Below are positions 19,620 to 28,000 of a DNA stretch of 64,000 nucleotides, one piece after another. This DNA comes from Acidobacteriota bacterium (GTDB lineage Bacteria > Acidobacteriota > Terriglobia > Bryobacterales > Bryobacteraceae): NCBI GenBank assembly GCA_018268715.1, contig JAFDVZ010000018.1, positions 84,189-148,188 on the forward strand. The letters are read 5' to 3'. A program made the position numbers and the translations under genes. The number at the start of each line of letters is the position of its first letter. Position 1 is the stretch's first letter. Below the pieces are notes generated by a model, which was not told the DNA's origin, did no database searches, and saw only the letters and a list, made by a program, of their open reading frames with translations.

Positions 19620-21238
19620 TGTTTCTCCTCGACGGTGACGATACGGTCGATGGCCGGGTTGTCGATGGTCTGCTTGACGCCGCTCGGCCAGGCGATGGTG
19701 AGACGGTCGACCTTGGCCTGCTTGCCGAGGCCGAAGTAGATTCTGGGGTCGTCCTGCGACAGGTAGCCGCAGCCGGCTGTGCGCTCGCGGCGCCAGGTCC
19801 TGCCGCCGGCGGTGATCGCCACCTGTGCGCCGATGCCGTCGCGATTGCTCTTGTGTCCGGTGAGCTTCACGGCCAGCCAATGGTTGGAGGCCGGCGATGT
19901 GTTGTGCAGCAGGTAGGCGGGAGCGCCGAGGTTGATGAGGAAGGCGTCCATGCGGCCGTCGTTGTCGTAGTCGGCGAAGGCGGCGCCGCGGCCTACGCTT
20001 TTGACGTCGAAGAATGGGCCGGCGGATCGGGAGACATCGTCGAACTTCCAGCCGCCCATGCCGCGGAAGATGGTGTGTTCCATCGGCACCATGTGGATAA
20101 GTCCACCGTGCACGACGAACAGGTCGTCTTCCCCGTCGTTGTCGAAATCGTATGCCCCGGTGCCCCAACTGACGTATTGGGCGGCTAACTGGGAGATACC
20201 GGCGCGCTCGGTGTAATCCTCGAATTTGCCCTTGCCGACGTTGCGCATCAGGCGGTTGTACTTGGAGTCGCTGACCCAGAGGTCGACGGCGCCGTCGTGG
20301 TCGAAGTCGAGGAAGACGGGGCCCATGGCGGAGGTGTTTTCGCCGCTCTGGCCGTAGGCGACGCCGGCCGCCATGCCGATTTCCTTGAAGGTTCCGTTGC
20401 CTTCGTTGTGGAACAGGAAGTTCTCGGTCTTGTCGTTGGCGACGTAGATGTCGGGATAGCCGTCCAGGTCGAAGTCGGCCGCCGTGGCGCCCATGGTGCG
20501 GCCCAGGTGCTTGGACAGACCGGACTTCTCGCTGACGTCGGTGAATGTCCCGTTGCAGTTGTTACGAAACAGGACGTTGGTTTCGGGTTCGTAGTCGAGC
20601 GGCCCGGGGTAGTTATCGGCGGCGTAGTAGTTACGATACTTGGGATCGAACTTGACGTAGCGTCCGACGAATAAGTCGACGCAACCGTCGCGGTCGAAGT
20701 CGAGCCAGGCGGAGCCGAGGGACCAGCCGGAGACCTTGACGCCCGCCTTGGCGGTGACGTCGGTGAATGTTCCGTTGCCGTTGTTGTGATAAAGAATCAC
20801 CGCGCCGAAGCCGGTGACGAACAAGTCGACGGCGCCGTCGTTGTCGTAGTCGGCGGCGATGGCGGCCATGCTGAACAGGTCGCCCGCGACGCCGGCTTCG
20901 GCGGTGACGTCGGTGAACTTGCCGCCGCCGTCGTTCCGGTAGAGGTGATTGTGGGGCTTTTCGGCCGGGGGCTTGCGCAGCGGGTAGGGGTGCATGCCCG
21001 GTTCGAGCGGCTTGCCGTTGGTGACGAACAGGTCCATGCGGCCGTCGTTGTTGTAGTCGAACCAGACCGCGCCCGCGCCGGTGCTCTCCACCAGGGAACC
21101 GAGTTTCTGGGCTCCGAAGCTGTGGGTGAACTGAATGCCGGCCTTCGCGCTGACTTCCTCAAATTGGATGGTGGGAGCGGCGGCCTGGTCGGCCGCTAAC
21201 ATCGCGCAGGTGGGGATCAACAAGGTGAGGAGTTTCAT
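19616..21238 (-). CDS. Exported FG-GAP/VCBS repeat protein with ASPIC/UnbV domain (CRTAC1-like)
   Basis: The start at 21238 has AGGAG-like bases nearby and leads into a signal peptide (MKLLTLLIPTCAMLAADQA); the product is 540 residues. At least six FG-GAP blades are visible, each with a calcium-binding DxDxDG-like loop, such as DYNNDGRMDLFV, DYDNDGAVDLFV and DFDRDGCVDLFV. The C-terminal ~90 residues match the ASPIC/UnbV domain (NHWLAVKLTGHKSNRDGIGA, ending in LTIAWPSGVKQTIDN). The family is exported and proposed to bind proteins or carbohydrate, but its role is not known. It overlaps the upstream heme protein stop by four bases and the downstream gene start by four. Confidence 0.92.
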   Translation of the reverse strand: MKLLTLLIPTCAMLAADQAAAPTIQFEEVSAKAGIQFTHSFGAQKLGSLVESTGAGAVWFDYNNDGRMDLFVTNGKPLEPGMHPYPLRKPPAEKPHNHLYRNDGGGKFTDVTAEAGVAGDLFSMAAIAADYDNDGAVDLFVTGFGAVILYHNNGNGTFTDVTAKAGVKVSGWSLGSAWLDFDRDGCVDLFVGRYVKFDPKYRNYYAADNYPGPLDYEPETNVLFRNNCNGTFTDVSEKSGLSKHLGRTMGATAADFDLDGYPDIYVANDKTENFLFHNEGNGTFKEIGMAAGVAYGQSGENTSAMGPVFLDFDHDGAVDLWVSDSKYNRLMRNVGKGKFEDYTERAGISQLAAQYVSWGTGAYDFDNDGEDDLFVVHGGLIHMVPMEHTIFRGMGGWKFDDVSRSAGPFFDVKSVGRGAAFADYDNDGRMDAFLINLGAPAYLLHNTSPASNHWLAVKLTGHKSNRDGIGAQVAITAGGRTWRRERTAGCGYLSQDDPRIYFGLGKQAKVDRLTIAWPSGVKQTIDNPAIDRIVTVEEKQ

Positions 21239-22512
21239 TGGGCGGCTCCTGGGATCATCAGTTTCACGGGGTCGGTGGAGCGGAGCAGGGTCTGAGGCTG
21301 GACGTTGTCCGTGGCGCGTTCGGGTCCGGCATGACATCCGACGCAGACGCGCTGTTCGCCGCGCCGGAACCAGAGCCAGCCCTTTTCGGCGGCGACCGTC
21401 TTGCCGGCTTTGTCGAGGAGTTCGAAGCGGACCGGGCGGTCGGCGGGAGTGGTGACGAAGAACGAGCCGTCCTTTTCGATGGGCGCCGTGCCCAGGGCGA
21501 CGGAGGCTCCGCGATCGTCCTGCGCCCAGACCTTGACGGAGGCCACGGGGGCGATTTTCTGTTGCTTCGAGGTGTAGACGCTCAGGCAGAGCGTGTTGGC
21601 GCCTTCCCGATTGCCGAGGCTCGAGGGGTGGATGCGGGGGCGGGCGCGGGGTGCGACGACGGCCGGTTGCCAGGCGTTGGCGGCGAGGGGCTCCTTGGGC
21701 GTCGCCGGTCCGGGCGTCCAACGATAGAGGGCGTTGCGCCAGGTGACCAACCAATCGCCGGAGGGGAGTTCGGCGATGGGGCCCGCGAAACCCGAGGGCG
21801 GCTGGGAGATGGCCAGTTCGACGGCTCGCGCGGAGGTGAAGCGAGCGAGTTTGCCGCCGGCTTCAAATACGATGTCGCCCGAGGAGAGCTCGCGGCCGAT
21901 GTGGCGGGCGTGCGTATGATCGCAACGGTGAGTCTCGACGCCGCTGCCGTCGGAGTAGACGGTGTAAAGGTCGCGGACGGCGGTTGGGTGGGCGCCCTCA
22001 AATAGCACACGGCCGTCCCGCAGCACGTCGGCGACGATCTGATTGCCGGCGACGTAGGTGAGCGGCGATTCCGCGCCTCCCGCCAGGGGGGCGGTGTAGA
22101 GGCGGCCCTTGCGGGAGAAGACGATGCGGTCGGGAGGCAGGTAGAACGGAGTGATGTCGTCCTCGGTGCTGGTGAGAACGCGACGGGGCGCGCCGCCGGC
22201 GAGGGCGACCTCCCAAATCTGCCAACGGTCGCCGGGGCGCTGTTTGCCCGAGAACAGGATGCGCTTGGCGTCCCAGGAGACGGCGGCGTCGGCGGAAGCG
22301 GCGAAGGCCGGGATGAGCGGCGTGTTGCGACCCTCCGAAAGGAGATGCAGACGCGCGCCGGCGGGGAAGCGCTCCGCGCCGGCGGCCGGGGCGTTGGCGT
22401 CGTAGCGGGCGGCTTCCGTGTAGATGACAGGGACCGGCGGTCCGCCGTTTGCGCCTACAACGCTGGCTGGCGAGAGGAGTGGGAGCAGAACGACCAATTC
22501 CAGACCGGACAC
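21235..22512 (-). CDS. Exported heme-binding propeller protein, hydrazine-synthase-alpha-like
   Basis: This 425-residue protein starts with GTG and a hydrophobic signal (LELVVLLPLLSPASVVGA). Residues ~30-280 look like TolB/WD40-like blades (RILFSGKQRPGDRWQIW, DRIVFSRKGRLYTAPL). Then comes a segment with SLGNREGANTLCLSVYTS, an Ig-like stretch (GSFFVTTPADRPVRFELLD) and one heme c motif, CVGCH, near residue 390. This order is typical of proteins annotated as hydrazine synthase alpha-like middle domain in acidobacteria and planctomycetes. True hydrazine synthesis is not implied, since the other subunits are missing. It is the first gene of the coupled operon. A perfect TATAAT ends seven bases before the GTG. 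Confidence 0.78.
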   Translation of the reverse strand: MSGLELVVLLPLLSPASVVGANGGPPVPVIYTEAARYDANAPAAGAERFPAGARLHLLSEGRNTPLIPAFAASADAAVSWDAKRILFSGKQRPGDRWQIWEVALAGGAPRRVLTSTEDDITPFYLPPDRIVFSRKGRLYTAPLAGGAESPLTYVAGNQIVADVLRDGRVLFEGAHPTAVRDLYTVYSDGSGVETHRCDHTHARHIGRELSSGDIVFEAGGKLARFTSARAVELAISQPPSGFAGPIAELPSGDWLVTWRNALYRWTPGPATPKEPLAANAWQPAVVAPRARPRIHPSSLGNREGANTLCLSVYTSKQQKIAPVASVKVWAQDDRGASVALGTAPIEKDGSFFVTTPADRPVRFELLDKAGKTVAAEKGWLWFRRGEQRVCVGCHAGPERATDNVQPQTLLRSTDPVKLMIPGAAQ

Positions 22513-22518
22513 TCTGAA

Positions 22519-22524
22519 ATTATA
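22519..22524 (-). promoter_or_regulatory. Consensus -10 element before the heme/propeller operon
   Basis: On the minus strand TATAAT ends seven bases before the GTG start at 22512. The predicted transcript would begin at or next to the start codon, and no Shine-Dalgarno is visible. The -35 region is poor (GAGTAA at 17 bp spacing). Confidence 0.45.
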
Positions 22525-22580
22525 ACTACGGGTGTCGTGGCTTACTCTAGTGGATTTCTACTATGGGCCTTGTAGTTATA
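22521..22580. repeat. 9-bp perfect inverted repeat between DUF1080 gene and heme operon
   Basis: TATAACTAC (22521-22529) and GTAGTTATA (22572-22580) are exact inverted repeats with 42 bases between. One arm overlaps the DUF1080 stop codon, the other the -10 element of the downstream operon. It is AT-rich in a GC-rich setting, consistent with an operator pair or a terminator hairpin. Confidence 0.55.
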
Positions 22581-23334
22581 GATTCTTCAGGCGGATGTCC
22601 TTCACTTCGATCTTCATCGGAGGGCCCAGGTGGACCTGGATTCCGAGGAGCCCGTCGAGTTTGCGGCCGGTGGCGTCGTCGTCGATGACAACGGCCATCA
22701 CGCGGCCGTTCAGGATCTGGATCAGCGTGTTGCCGCGAGCGATGATGTGGAGGTCGTTCCAGTCGTCGCCCTTGATGAGCGACTTCAGTTCGTCGGATTC
22801 GCCGAGTTTGCCGATGACGCCGGGCTTGCCGTTCTCGCCGATGTAGGTGGCCTGGCCGCGTAGCGCGAGGAAGCCTCGGCCGCGCTCTTCGTAGATCTGG
22901 CCGGTGTAGGTCTGCTGGCCGTCGATGTCGGCCTGGTAGCCTTTCATCGCGTACTTGATGTTGGGCAGTTCGATGCTTCGATATTGGATGCCGCTGTTGA
23001 ATCCCGTCAGCTTGTACTTGAGCTTCAATTCGAAGTTGGCGGGGGAGCCTCCTCGCCAGATGCAGAAGGTGTTCTGCTTGGGCTGCTTGTCGGTCGCCGT
23101 CTGGCCGACGATGGCGCCATCCTCAACGCGCCAGAAGGCCGGGTCGGCGTCCCAACCGGCCAGGGATTTGCCGTCGAAGATCGAGGTGAAGCCCGATTCC
23201 TCCAGCGGCTTGATCATATCCGACATGCTGCGCGGGGCGCGCTGCTGGCGGGGCGGTTTGGGGGCGTCGGCCGCGGGCTGCGCCAGTACGGGAATTCCCA
23301 GGACGAATAATGAGGTCAGAACTAGGGCTCGCAT
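22576..23334 (-). CDS. Exported DUF1080 (3-keto-disaccharide hydrolase-like) protein
   Basis: The start is placed at the ATG before RALVLTSLFVLGIPVLAQ, a clear signal peptide; the longer frame upstream is not coding-like. The product is 252 residues. The DUF1080 concanavalin-like fold occupies ~45-250: FTSIFDGKSLAGWDADPAFW, then VEDGAIVGQT, FELKLKYKLTGFNSGIQYRS, the GYQADIDGQQTYTGQIYEER stretch and GLLGIQVHLGPPMKIEVKDI at the end. Some members hydrolyse 3-keto-glycosides; most are uncharacterised. It lies 62 bases upstream of the heme/propeller operon on the same strand. A Crp/Fnr-like palindrome (23403-23418) lies 69 bases before its start, shared with the divergent polyferredoxin gene. Confidence 0.9.
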   Translation of the reverse strand: MRALVLTSLFVLGIPVLAQPAADAPKPPRQQRAPRSMSDMIKPLEESGFTSIFDGKSLAGWDADPAFWRVEDGAIVGQTATDKQPKQNTFCIWRGGSPANFELKLKYKLTGFNSGIQYRSIELPNIKYAMKGYQADIDGQQTYTGQIYEERGRGFLALRGQATYIGENGKPGVIGKLGESDELKSLIKGDDWNDLHIIARGNTLIQILNGRVMAVVIDDDATGRKLDGLLGIQVHLGPPMKIEVKDIRLKNL

Positions 23335-23402
23335 GGTGAGTGGGTTCGAGTATATCAGGGTTGTCTCGGCCGGAATGGCGTCGACCGCCATTCGACGTCC
23401 CT

Positions 23403-23418
23403 TGTGACTGGAGTCACA
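23403..23418. promoter_or_regulatory. Crp/Fnr-family-type operator TGTGACT-GG-AGTCACA
   Basis: This is a perfect 7-bp dyad with a 2-base centre, equivalent to TGTGA-N6-TCACA, the consensus of Crp and HcpR-type regulators. It lies between the divergent DUF1080 and polyferredoxin genes. The centre is ~42 bp before the start inferred from the CATACT element (23441-23446). The same core occurs before the NO reductase gene. Confidence 0.7.
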
Positions 23419-23440
23419 GCCGATGGCCGGCGCGTCTCGC

Positions 23441-23446
23441 CATACT
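23441..23446 (+). promoter_or_regulatory. -10 element of the polyferredoxin gene
   Basis: CATACT ends 21 bases before the chosen ATG, and a transcript would start near 23452-23453. No -35 hexamer is seen at 17 bp; instead the palindrome at 23403-23418 occupies that region, as in class II activator-dependent promoters. Confidence 0.5.
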
Positions 23447-23467
23447 AAGGATGCGAGGATTTCATTG

Positions 23468-24517
23468 ATGACGGCGACGGCGGTTCCGACGGTCAAGACA
23501 AGGAAGCTTCTGGTGCGGCGTTTCGTTTCGAAGGGTACGCGCCGGTTGCGATCCGCGGTCCAGGCCGGGTTCCTCCTGCTGAACGTGTGGATCGCAGTGC
23601 AGTTCATCCTGTTCGTCCGGCAATTCGAGACGCCCGGTTCGAGTCACACCATCTCGCGGCCTCCGGGGGTGGATGGGTGGCTGCCCATCGCCGGCTTGAT
23701 GAACCTGAAGGCGTTCGTGTTGACCGGACAGATTCCCGCCGTGCATCCCGCCACGCTGTTCCTGATCACCGCGTTCCTGAGCATGTCGCTCGTGCTGCGC
23801 AAGGCGTTTTGCAGTTGGCTGTGCCCGGTGGGGACGGTCTCCGAGTGGCTGTGGAAGGCGGGCCGTTCGATCTTCGGCCGGAACTTCGCCTTGCCGCGAT
23901 GGCTGGATGTAGGCTTGCGGTCGCTGAAGTACATCCTGATGGGGCTGTTTGTGTATGTGGTGGCGGCGATGAGCGTGGACGGCATTCGCGCGTTCCTCGA
24001 TTCGCCGTATGGGCTGATCGCCGATGTGAAGATGTTGAACCTGTTCCGGCTGATGACGACCACCACGGCGATTGTACTGGGCGTCTTGGCTGTCGCCTCC
24101 ATTTTCGTGCAGAACTTCTGGTGCCGCTACCTGTGCCCGTACGGCGCCCTGATGGGGCTTGCGGCGCTGGCGAGCCCGCTGCGGATTCGGCGCAATGCCC
24201 AGGCGTGCATCGATTGCGGGAAATGCGCCAAGGCTTGTCCGTCGCGGCTGCCGGTGGACGTGCTGGTGCAGATACGGTCGGCGGAATGCCTGGGCTGCAT
24301 GGAGTGCGTGAATGTGTGTCCGGCTGAAGGCGCGCTGGACATGAAGGCGCTATCGAGGCGGCGGGTGGAGCCGTGGATGGTGGCGGCCGGCGTCGCGGTC
24401 ATCTTCCTGGGCCTGGTGGGGTATGCTCAGGCGACCGGCCACTGGCGCAGCGCCGTTCCGAATGCGATGTATGAGCGGCTGATTCCGAATGCCGACGAGT
24501 TCACCCATCCGCGTTGA
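23468..24517 (+). CDS. Membrane polyferredoxin (NapH/NosR-like 4Fe-4S protein)
   Basis: The ATG at 23468 has GAGGA at 8 bases spacing and is preferred to an upstream in-frame ATG; the product is 349 residues. It has about five transmembrane helices. Two CxxxCP motifs follow helices (CSWLCPVG and CRYLCPYG), the arrangement of NapH/NosR/CcoG-type proteins. Two 4Fe-4S motifs follow in the cytoplasmic C-terminal part (CIDCGKCAKACP and CLGCMECVNVCP), and a last helix lies near 300-320. It probably moves electrons across or along the membrane. The shared operator with the NO reductase gene suggests a role in nitrogen-oxide metabolism or defence; this is inference. Confidence 0.88.
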   Translation: MTATAVPTVKTRKLLVRRFVSKGTRRLRSAVQAGFLLLNVWIAVQFILFVRQFETPGSSHTISRPPGVDGWLPIAGLMNLKAFVLTGQIPAVHPATLFLITAFLSMSLVLRKAFCSWLCPVGTVSEWLWKAGRSIFGRNFALPRWLDVGLRSLKYILMGLFVYVVAAMSVDGIRAFLDSPYGLIADVKMLNLFRLMTTTTAIVLGVLAVASIFVQNFWCRYLCPYGALMGLAALASPLRIRRNAQACIDCGKCAKACPSRLPVDVLVQIRSAECLGCMECVNVCPAEGALDMKALSRRRVEPWMVAAGVAVIFLGLVGYAQATGHWRSAVPNAMYERLIPNADEFTHPR

Positions 24518-24528
24518 GGACGGGGCGC

Positions 24529-24557
24529 TTGCGACCGGCGTTGAAACATCTCATACT
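24529..24557 (+). promoter_or_regulatory. Possible sigma70-type promoter of cysK
   Basis: TTGCGA (24529-24534), 17 bases, CATACT (24552-24557). The predicted start is near 24564, leaving a leader of ~42 bases. No strong Shine-Dalgarno precedes the cysK ATG. The -10 matches that of the polyferredoxin gene. Confidence 0.4.
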
Positions 24558-24605
24558 TGATGGAATAGGTGGATAATCGCGACGGAGCGACCCGCCTCCA
24601 CATCC

Positions 24606-25538
24606 ATGAAAATCGCAAATGATGTCACGGAACTGATTGGGAACACGCCGCTGGTGCGCATCCGGCGGCTGTCGGAGGGCGCTCCGGGCGACCTCGTGGC
24701 CAAGCTCGAGTTCTACAACCCGGCGCACAGCGTCAAGGATCGCATCGGCGTATCGATGGTCGACGCCGCGGAAGCGGCCGGGGTCATCAAGCCCGACACC
24801 ATCATCCTGGAGCCTACCAGCGGAAACACGGGCATCGCGCTGGCGATGGTGTGCGCCGCGCGCGGTTACAGGTGCACGCTGGTGATGCCGGAAACCATGA
24901 GCAAGGAGCGCCGGATGTTGCTGCGCGCCTATGGAGCCGACCTGGTTCTGACGCCAGGTCCCGAGGGCATGGGCGGGGCCATCCGCAAGGCCGAGGAACT
25001 GGCGGCGTCGGATTCGCGCTACCTGATCCCGCAGCAGTTCAAGAACCCGGCCAATCCGGCGATTCACCGCCGCACCACGGCGGAGGAGATCTGGAAGGAC
25101 ACCGACGGCAAGGCGGACATCCTGGTGGCGGGAATCGGGACGGGCGGCACCATCACGGGCATCGGAGAGGTGTTGAAGGCGCGGAAACCCTCGTTCCAGT
25201 GCATTGCCGTGGAGCCGGACGCTTCCCCAGTGTTGTCGGGCGGGAATAAGGGGCCGCACCCCATCCAGGGCATCGGCGCGGGCTTTGTGCCCGATATTCT
25301 GAACACCAAGGTCTACGACGAAGTGATTCGCGTGAAGAACGATGACGCGATCCAGACGGCCCGGCGCGCCGCGCGCGAAGAAGGCCTGCTGGTGGGCATC
25401 AGTTCCGGCGCCGCGCTGTGGGCGGGCGTGCAGGTGGCCAGCCGTTCGGAGAACGCGGGCAAGTTGATCGTCACGATCATCCCGTCGTTCGGCGAACGCT
25501 ATCTGAGCACCGTGCTGTTTGCCGACCTGGCCGTCTAA
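24606..25538 (+). CDS. cysK: Cysteine synthase A (O-acetylserine sulfhydrylase)
   Basis: This 310-residue PLP enzyme makes cysteine from O-acetylserine and sulfide in the cytoplasm. The PLP-binding lysine is Lys44 in HSVKDR, the substrate loop is TSGNTG (~70), the phosphate-binding loop is GIGTGGT (~177) and the SSGAA motif follows near 265. The N-terminal [11 protein letters not shown] is the standard family start, so the ATG is secure. Length matches the family. It converges with the heparinase-like gene, with only one base between the stop codons and no terminator hairpin visible. Confidence 0.96.
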   Translation: MKIANDVTELIGNTPLVRIRRLSEGAPGDLVAKLEFYNPAHSVKDRIGVSMVDAAEAAGVIKPDTIILEPTSGNTGIALAMVCAARGYRCTLVMPETMSKERRMLLRAYGADLVLTPGPEGMGGAIRKAEELAASDSRYLIPQQFKNPANPAIHRRTTAEEIWKDTDGKADILVAGIGTGGTITGIGEVLKARKPSFQCIAVEPDASPVLSGGNKGPHPIQGIGAGFVPDILNTKVYDEVIRVKNDDAIQTARRAAREEGLLVGISSGAALWAGVQVASRSENAGKLIVTIIPSFGERYLSTVLFADLAV

Positions 25539-25539
25539 C

Positions 25540-27483
25540 TCACGCCCGGAATCGGAATACGAGGCTGCCGGAGGTCGGCAAGCCGCGCCAACTCAGCACG
25601 ATGCGGCGCAGCTTGTCGCCCCACACCGGCCGCAGACGCCGGTCGTTGACGGCGATCTGCTCCACGCGCATCGCTGGGACTGAAGGTCCCTCCGCCTGAA
25701 AACGCACGCCGCGGCCGCCGAGCGTCAACGCGGCTGGGCCCGCGGGCGCCGGATCGTCGCGAGTCATTAGGTTCATTTCGATCGCGCCGCCCGCCTTGGC
25801 TAACTCGAAGCGATCTTCGACGAATAACTCATTCTTAACCCGGTCGAGGCGGATGGTTCGGAAATAGCGCGTGATTCCCGCTGAGTCCGGATAGGCGGCG
25901 GCTATGTCGGCCGAGAATTCGGCGGATTTGTCGTCGGAACGGTACGCGCAGTCGCGGGCCTCATACCGTCGGCCCTCATGCTGCATGACTCCATTGATGG
26001 CGGGCAGGTTGTGATAGGACGACTGCATGGTCCAGATATCGTAGCGTTGCGGGCTGAAGGTCTTGGCCGAGTAGGTCTCGACGCCAATGTCGATCAGCAC
26101 GGGCTCGCCGTCGGCGAACAGAATGAAATTGCCGACGTCGTTGTGGTTGTGGCTTTCGGCGTTGTGGCCGCCGAGCGCGGCGAAGTACAGGCCGGCGGTG
26201 GTTCCCGCCCTGGAGCGAGCCGCCGCCACCTGCACGCCGGGGAGCCAGACGTCGCGGACCAGCGGGGCGCGCGCTTCGGCCTTGCGCAGCGTCGCGTAAT
26301 TGAAGATGGCGGGCAAGTCGCGACCCAGCGAATCGGGCAGGCGGAATTCGGCCGGTCGCGAGTAGGCGGCGAACGACTGCATGTCTCGATCGGCGATCGC
26401 GACGCCGTAGCGATACACCAGGTCGCTATCCACCTGAATCCGGGCGGAGGCGTCGGCGAAGTTCACAAACCAGTGGTCGGCGATGTGGGCGCGGTAGATA
26501 TACCGGCCGATTTCCCGCACCAACGGGACCGAATAATAGTCGAGACGGCCGCCTGTGGCGGAGTGGAGCAACTCTAGGTTGTCGAATAGCGATCCGCCGG
26601 CGCGCGACCAGTAACTCGGCCCTTCATCGCAGCCGCCGTCGTCGTGATAGGCGTCGAGGAAACGGTCGAGACCGCGAATGATTTTGTGCACGGCGCGAGC
26701 CCGGCGGGACTCATTCGTTTCGAGCAACAGGAACGCCGCCAGACAATTCGAGTTAATCCACGGATTCCAGTTATTCACCGCGCGGGAGCCGTCGAAGCCC
26801 ATCCACCAGAAGTCGTCGCGATCGCGGTAGGGGGCGAAGATCCTGCGCTCCGTCTCGACGGCGACGCGCTCGCGCACGAGCGGATGCACCTGGTCGAGCG
26901 CCGGTCCGATGAGATAGAGCGTCCAGGCGAGTTGGGCGGCGGTTTCGGCGGCGAACAGGTCGATGATCGGTTCGGTGACATCCGGGAGGCCGGCGCCGCG
27001 CTTCTGGGCGCTGATGTGCGCGGGGTATCCCCAAAACGTCTCTTCGCACACCGTCCAGATCCCGTCGGCGATGTCATCAAGAAATCGCCCCTTGCCCTCC
27101 AGACACTCCGCCAGCGTGGCGAGCCGCAGGTGCGTGCGGCGAACCGTCCAGACGTCCTCGTAATGCGAGCGGTTGCCGTTGCGGGCGAATTGGAGAAACA
27201 ACGTCGCGGGCAGGGGCGGATACGGTGTGTCCTTGACATGCGAGGCCGCGGCCAGAACGGATTCGCGTACCTGTGGGGGCACGGCCTCCCAGGCGGCGCG
27301 GTCGGCTCGCTGGGGGTAGGGTTTCCAGGCTCGAGGCGCGATGAGCAGGCTGGCGATGGTCTCGGCGGTGCGTTGGCCGGTGAGCAGGCGCCGCTCCGGG
27401 ATGGCGTCCGCCGCTGGCGCTGGGGCGGCAAGGAGCGGCGCGAGTCCGCTGGCGGCGAATCCCCTACGGGTGATTTCTGACAT
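25540..27483 (-). CDS. Heparinase II/III-like polysaccharide lyase, exported
   Basis: The start is uncertain: ATGs at 27495, 27492 and 27483 all precede the twin-arginine-like signal SEITRRGFAASGL, and none has a good Shine-Dalgarno. From 27483 the product is 647 residues. Residues ~60-370 are rich in helices with Trp/Tyr, like the alpha-toroid domain (ETFWGYPAHIS, NWNPWINSN, DGGCDEGPSYWSRAGG). The C-terminal half is the heparinase II/III beta-sandwich with the SHNHNDVGNFILFADGEPVL signature. It would cleave uronic-acid-containing polysaccharide by elimination; the specific polymer is unknown. It is transcribed divergently from the UPF0158 gene, 49 bases away. Confidence 0.88.
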   Translation of the reverse strand: MSEITRRGFAASGLAPLLAAPAPAADAIPERRLLTGQRTAETIASLLIAPRAWKPYPQRADRAAWEAVPPQVRESVLAAASHVKDTPYPPLPATLFLQFARNGNRSHYEDVWTVRRTHLRLATLAECLEGKGRFLDDIADGIWTVCEETFWGYPAHISAQKRGAGLPDVTEPIIDLFAAETAAQLAWTLYLIGPALDQVHPLVRERVAVETERRIFAPYRDRDDFWWMGFDGSRAVNNWNPWINSNCLAAFLLLETNESRRARAVHKIIRGLDRFLDAYHDDGGCDEGPSYWSRAGGSLFDNLELLHSATGGRLDYYSVPLVREIGRYIYRAHIADHWFVNFADASARIQVDSDLVYRYGVAIADRDMQSFAAYSRPAEFRLPDSLGRDLPAIFNYATLRKAEARAPLVRDVWLPGVQVAAARSRAGTTAGLYFAALGGHNAESHNHNDVGNFILFADGEPVLIDIGVETYSAKTFSPQRYDIWTMQSSYHNLPAINGVMQHEGRRYEARDCAYRSDDKSAEFSADIAAAYPDSAGITRYFRTIRLDRVKNELFVEDRFELAKAGGAIEMNLMTRDDPAPAGPAALTLGGRGVRFQAEGPSVPAMRVEQIAVNDRRLRPVWGDKLRRIVLSWRGLPTSGSLVFRFRA

Positions 27484-27532
27484 CAGGGTCATCATATCCC
27501 CGCCGGCGGGCGCATTATGATGGTCCTGAGCC

Positions 27533-27994
27533 ATGCCTGTGAAGGTCAAGCTGAACGAGATTGTCGGCGCGCTCGAGATGCAGTATGACGAGCGGCCGTC
27601 GTATGTGAACCTGGACACCGGAGAGGTGCACACGATCGCCCGCGAGCTGTTGGATCTGGATCAGCGGCCGGGCGCGGAGGACGTGGTTCCTCCATCGCAG
27701 AAAGCCGAACTCGCCGTCGCGCGAAGCATCGCCGGGGGCGGCCCGTTCCACCGCCTTCCCAGCAACCACGATATCCACGAATGGAAAATCATGGAGGAAT
27801 TCGCCCACTCCATGCGATCGGAGGCGTTGCGCGAGGATCTGCTCGACGCCATTCACGGCGCCGGCGCTTTCCGCAATTTCAAACGCGAGATTAAGCGCCA
27901 CGCCATGGACGATGCGTGGTTTCAGTTTCGGACCGACGCGTTACGCCAGATCGCAATTGAGTGGTGCGAGGGGCTCGGCCTCGCCTGGAAGTAG
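27533..27994 (+). CDS. UPF0158 family protein
   Basis: This 153-residue soluble protein matches the UPF0158 pattern: VKLNEIVGALEMQYDERPSY, NLDTGEVHTIARE, a central ARSIAGGG...FHRLP and HEWKIMEEF, and the ending RFRNFK/IEWCEGLGLAW-type motif. The function of the family is unknown. It has no signal peptide. It is a single gene between a divergent lyase and a convergent NIPSNAP gene (6 bases away). Confidence 0.85.
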   Translation: MPVKVKLNEIVGALEMQYDERPSYVNLDTGEVHTIARELLDLDQRPGAEDVVPPSQKAELAVARSIAGGGPFHRLPSNHDIHEWKIMEEFAHSMRSEALREDLLDAIHGAGAFRNFKREIKRHAMDDAWFQFRTDALRQIAIEWCEGLGLAWK

Positions 27995-28000
27995 CGCCGG

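Noticed and set aside
21235..22512. Genuine hydrazine synthase (anammox) function
   Set aside because: Only a single heme motif and propeller-like part are present; no HzsB/HzsC subunits or anammox context.
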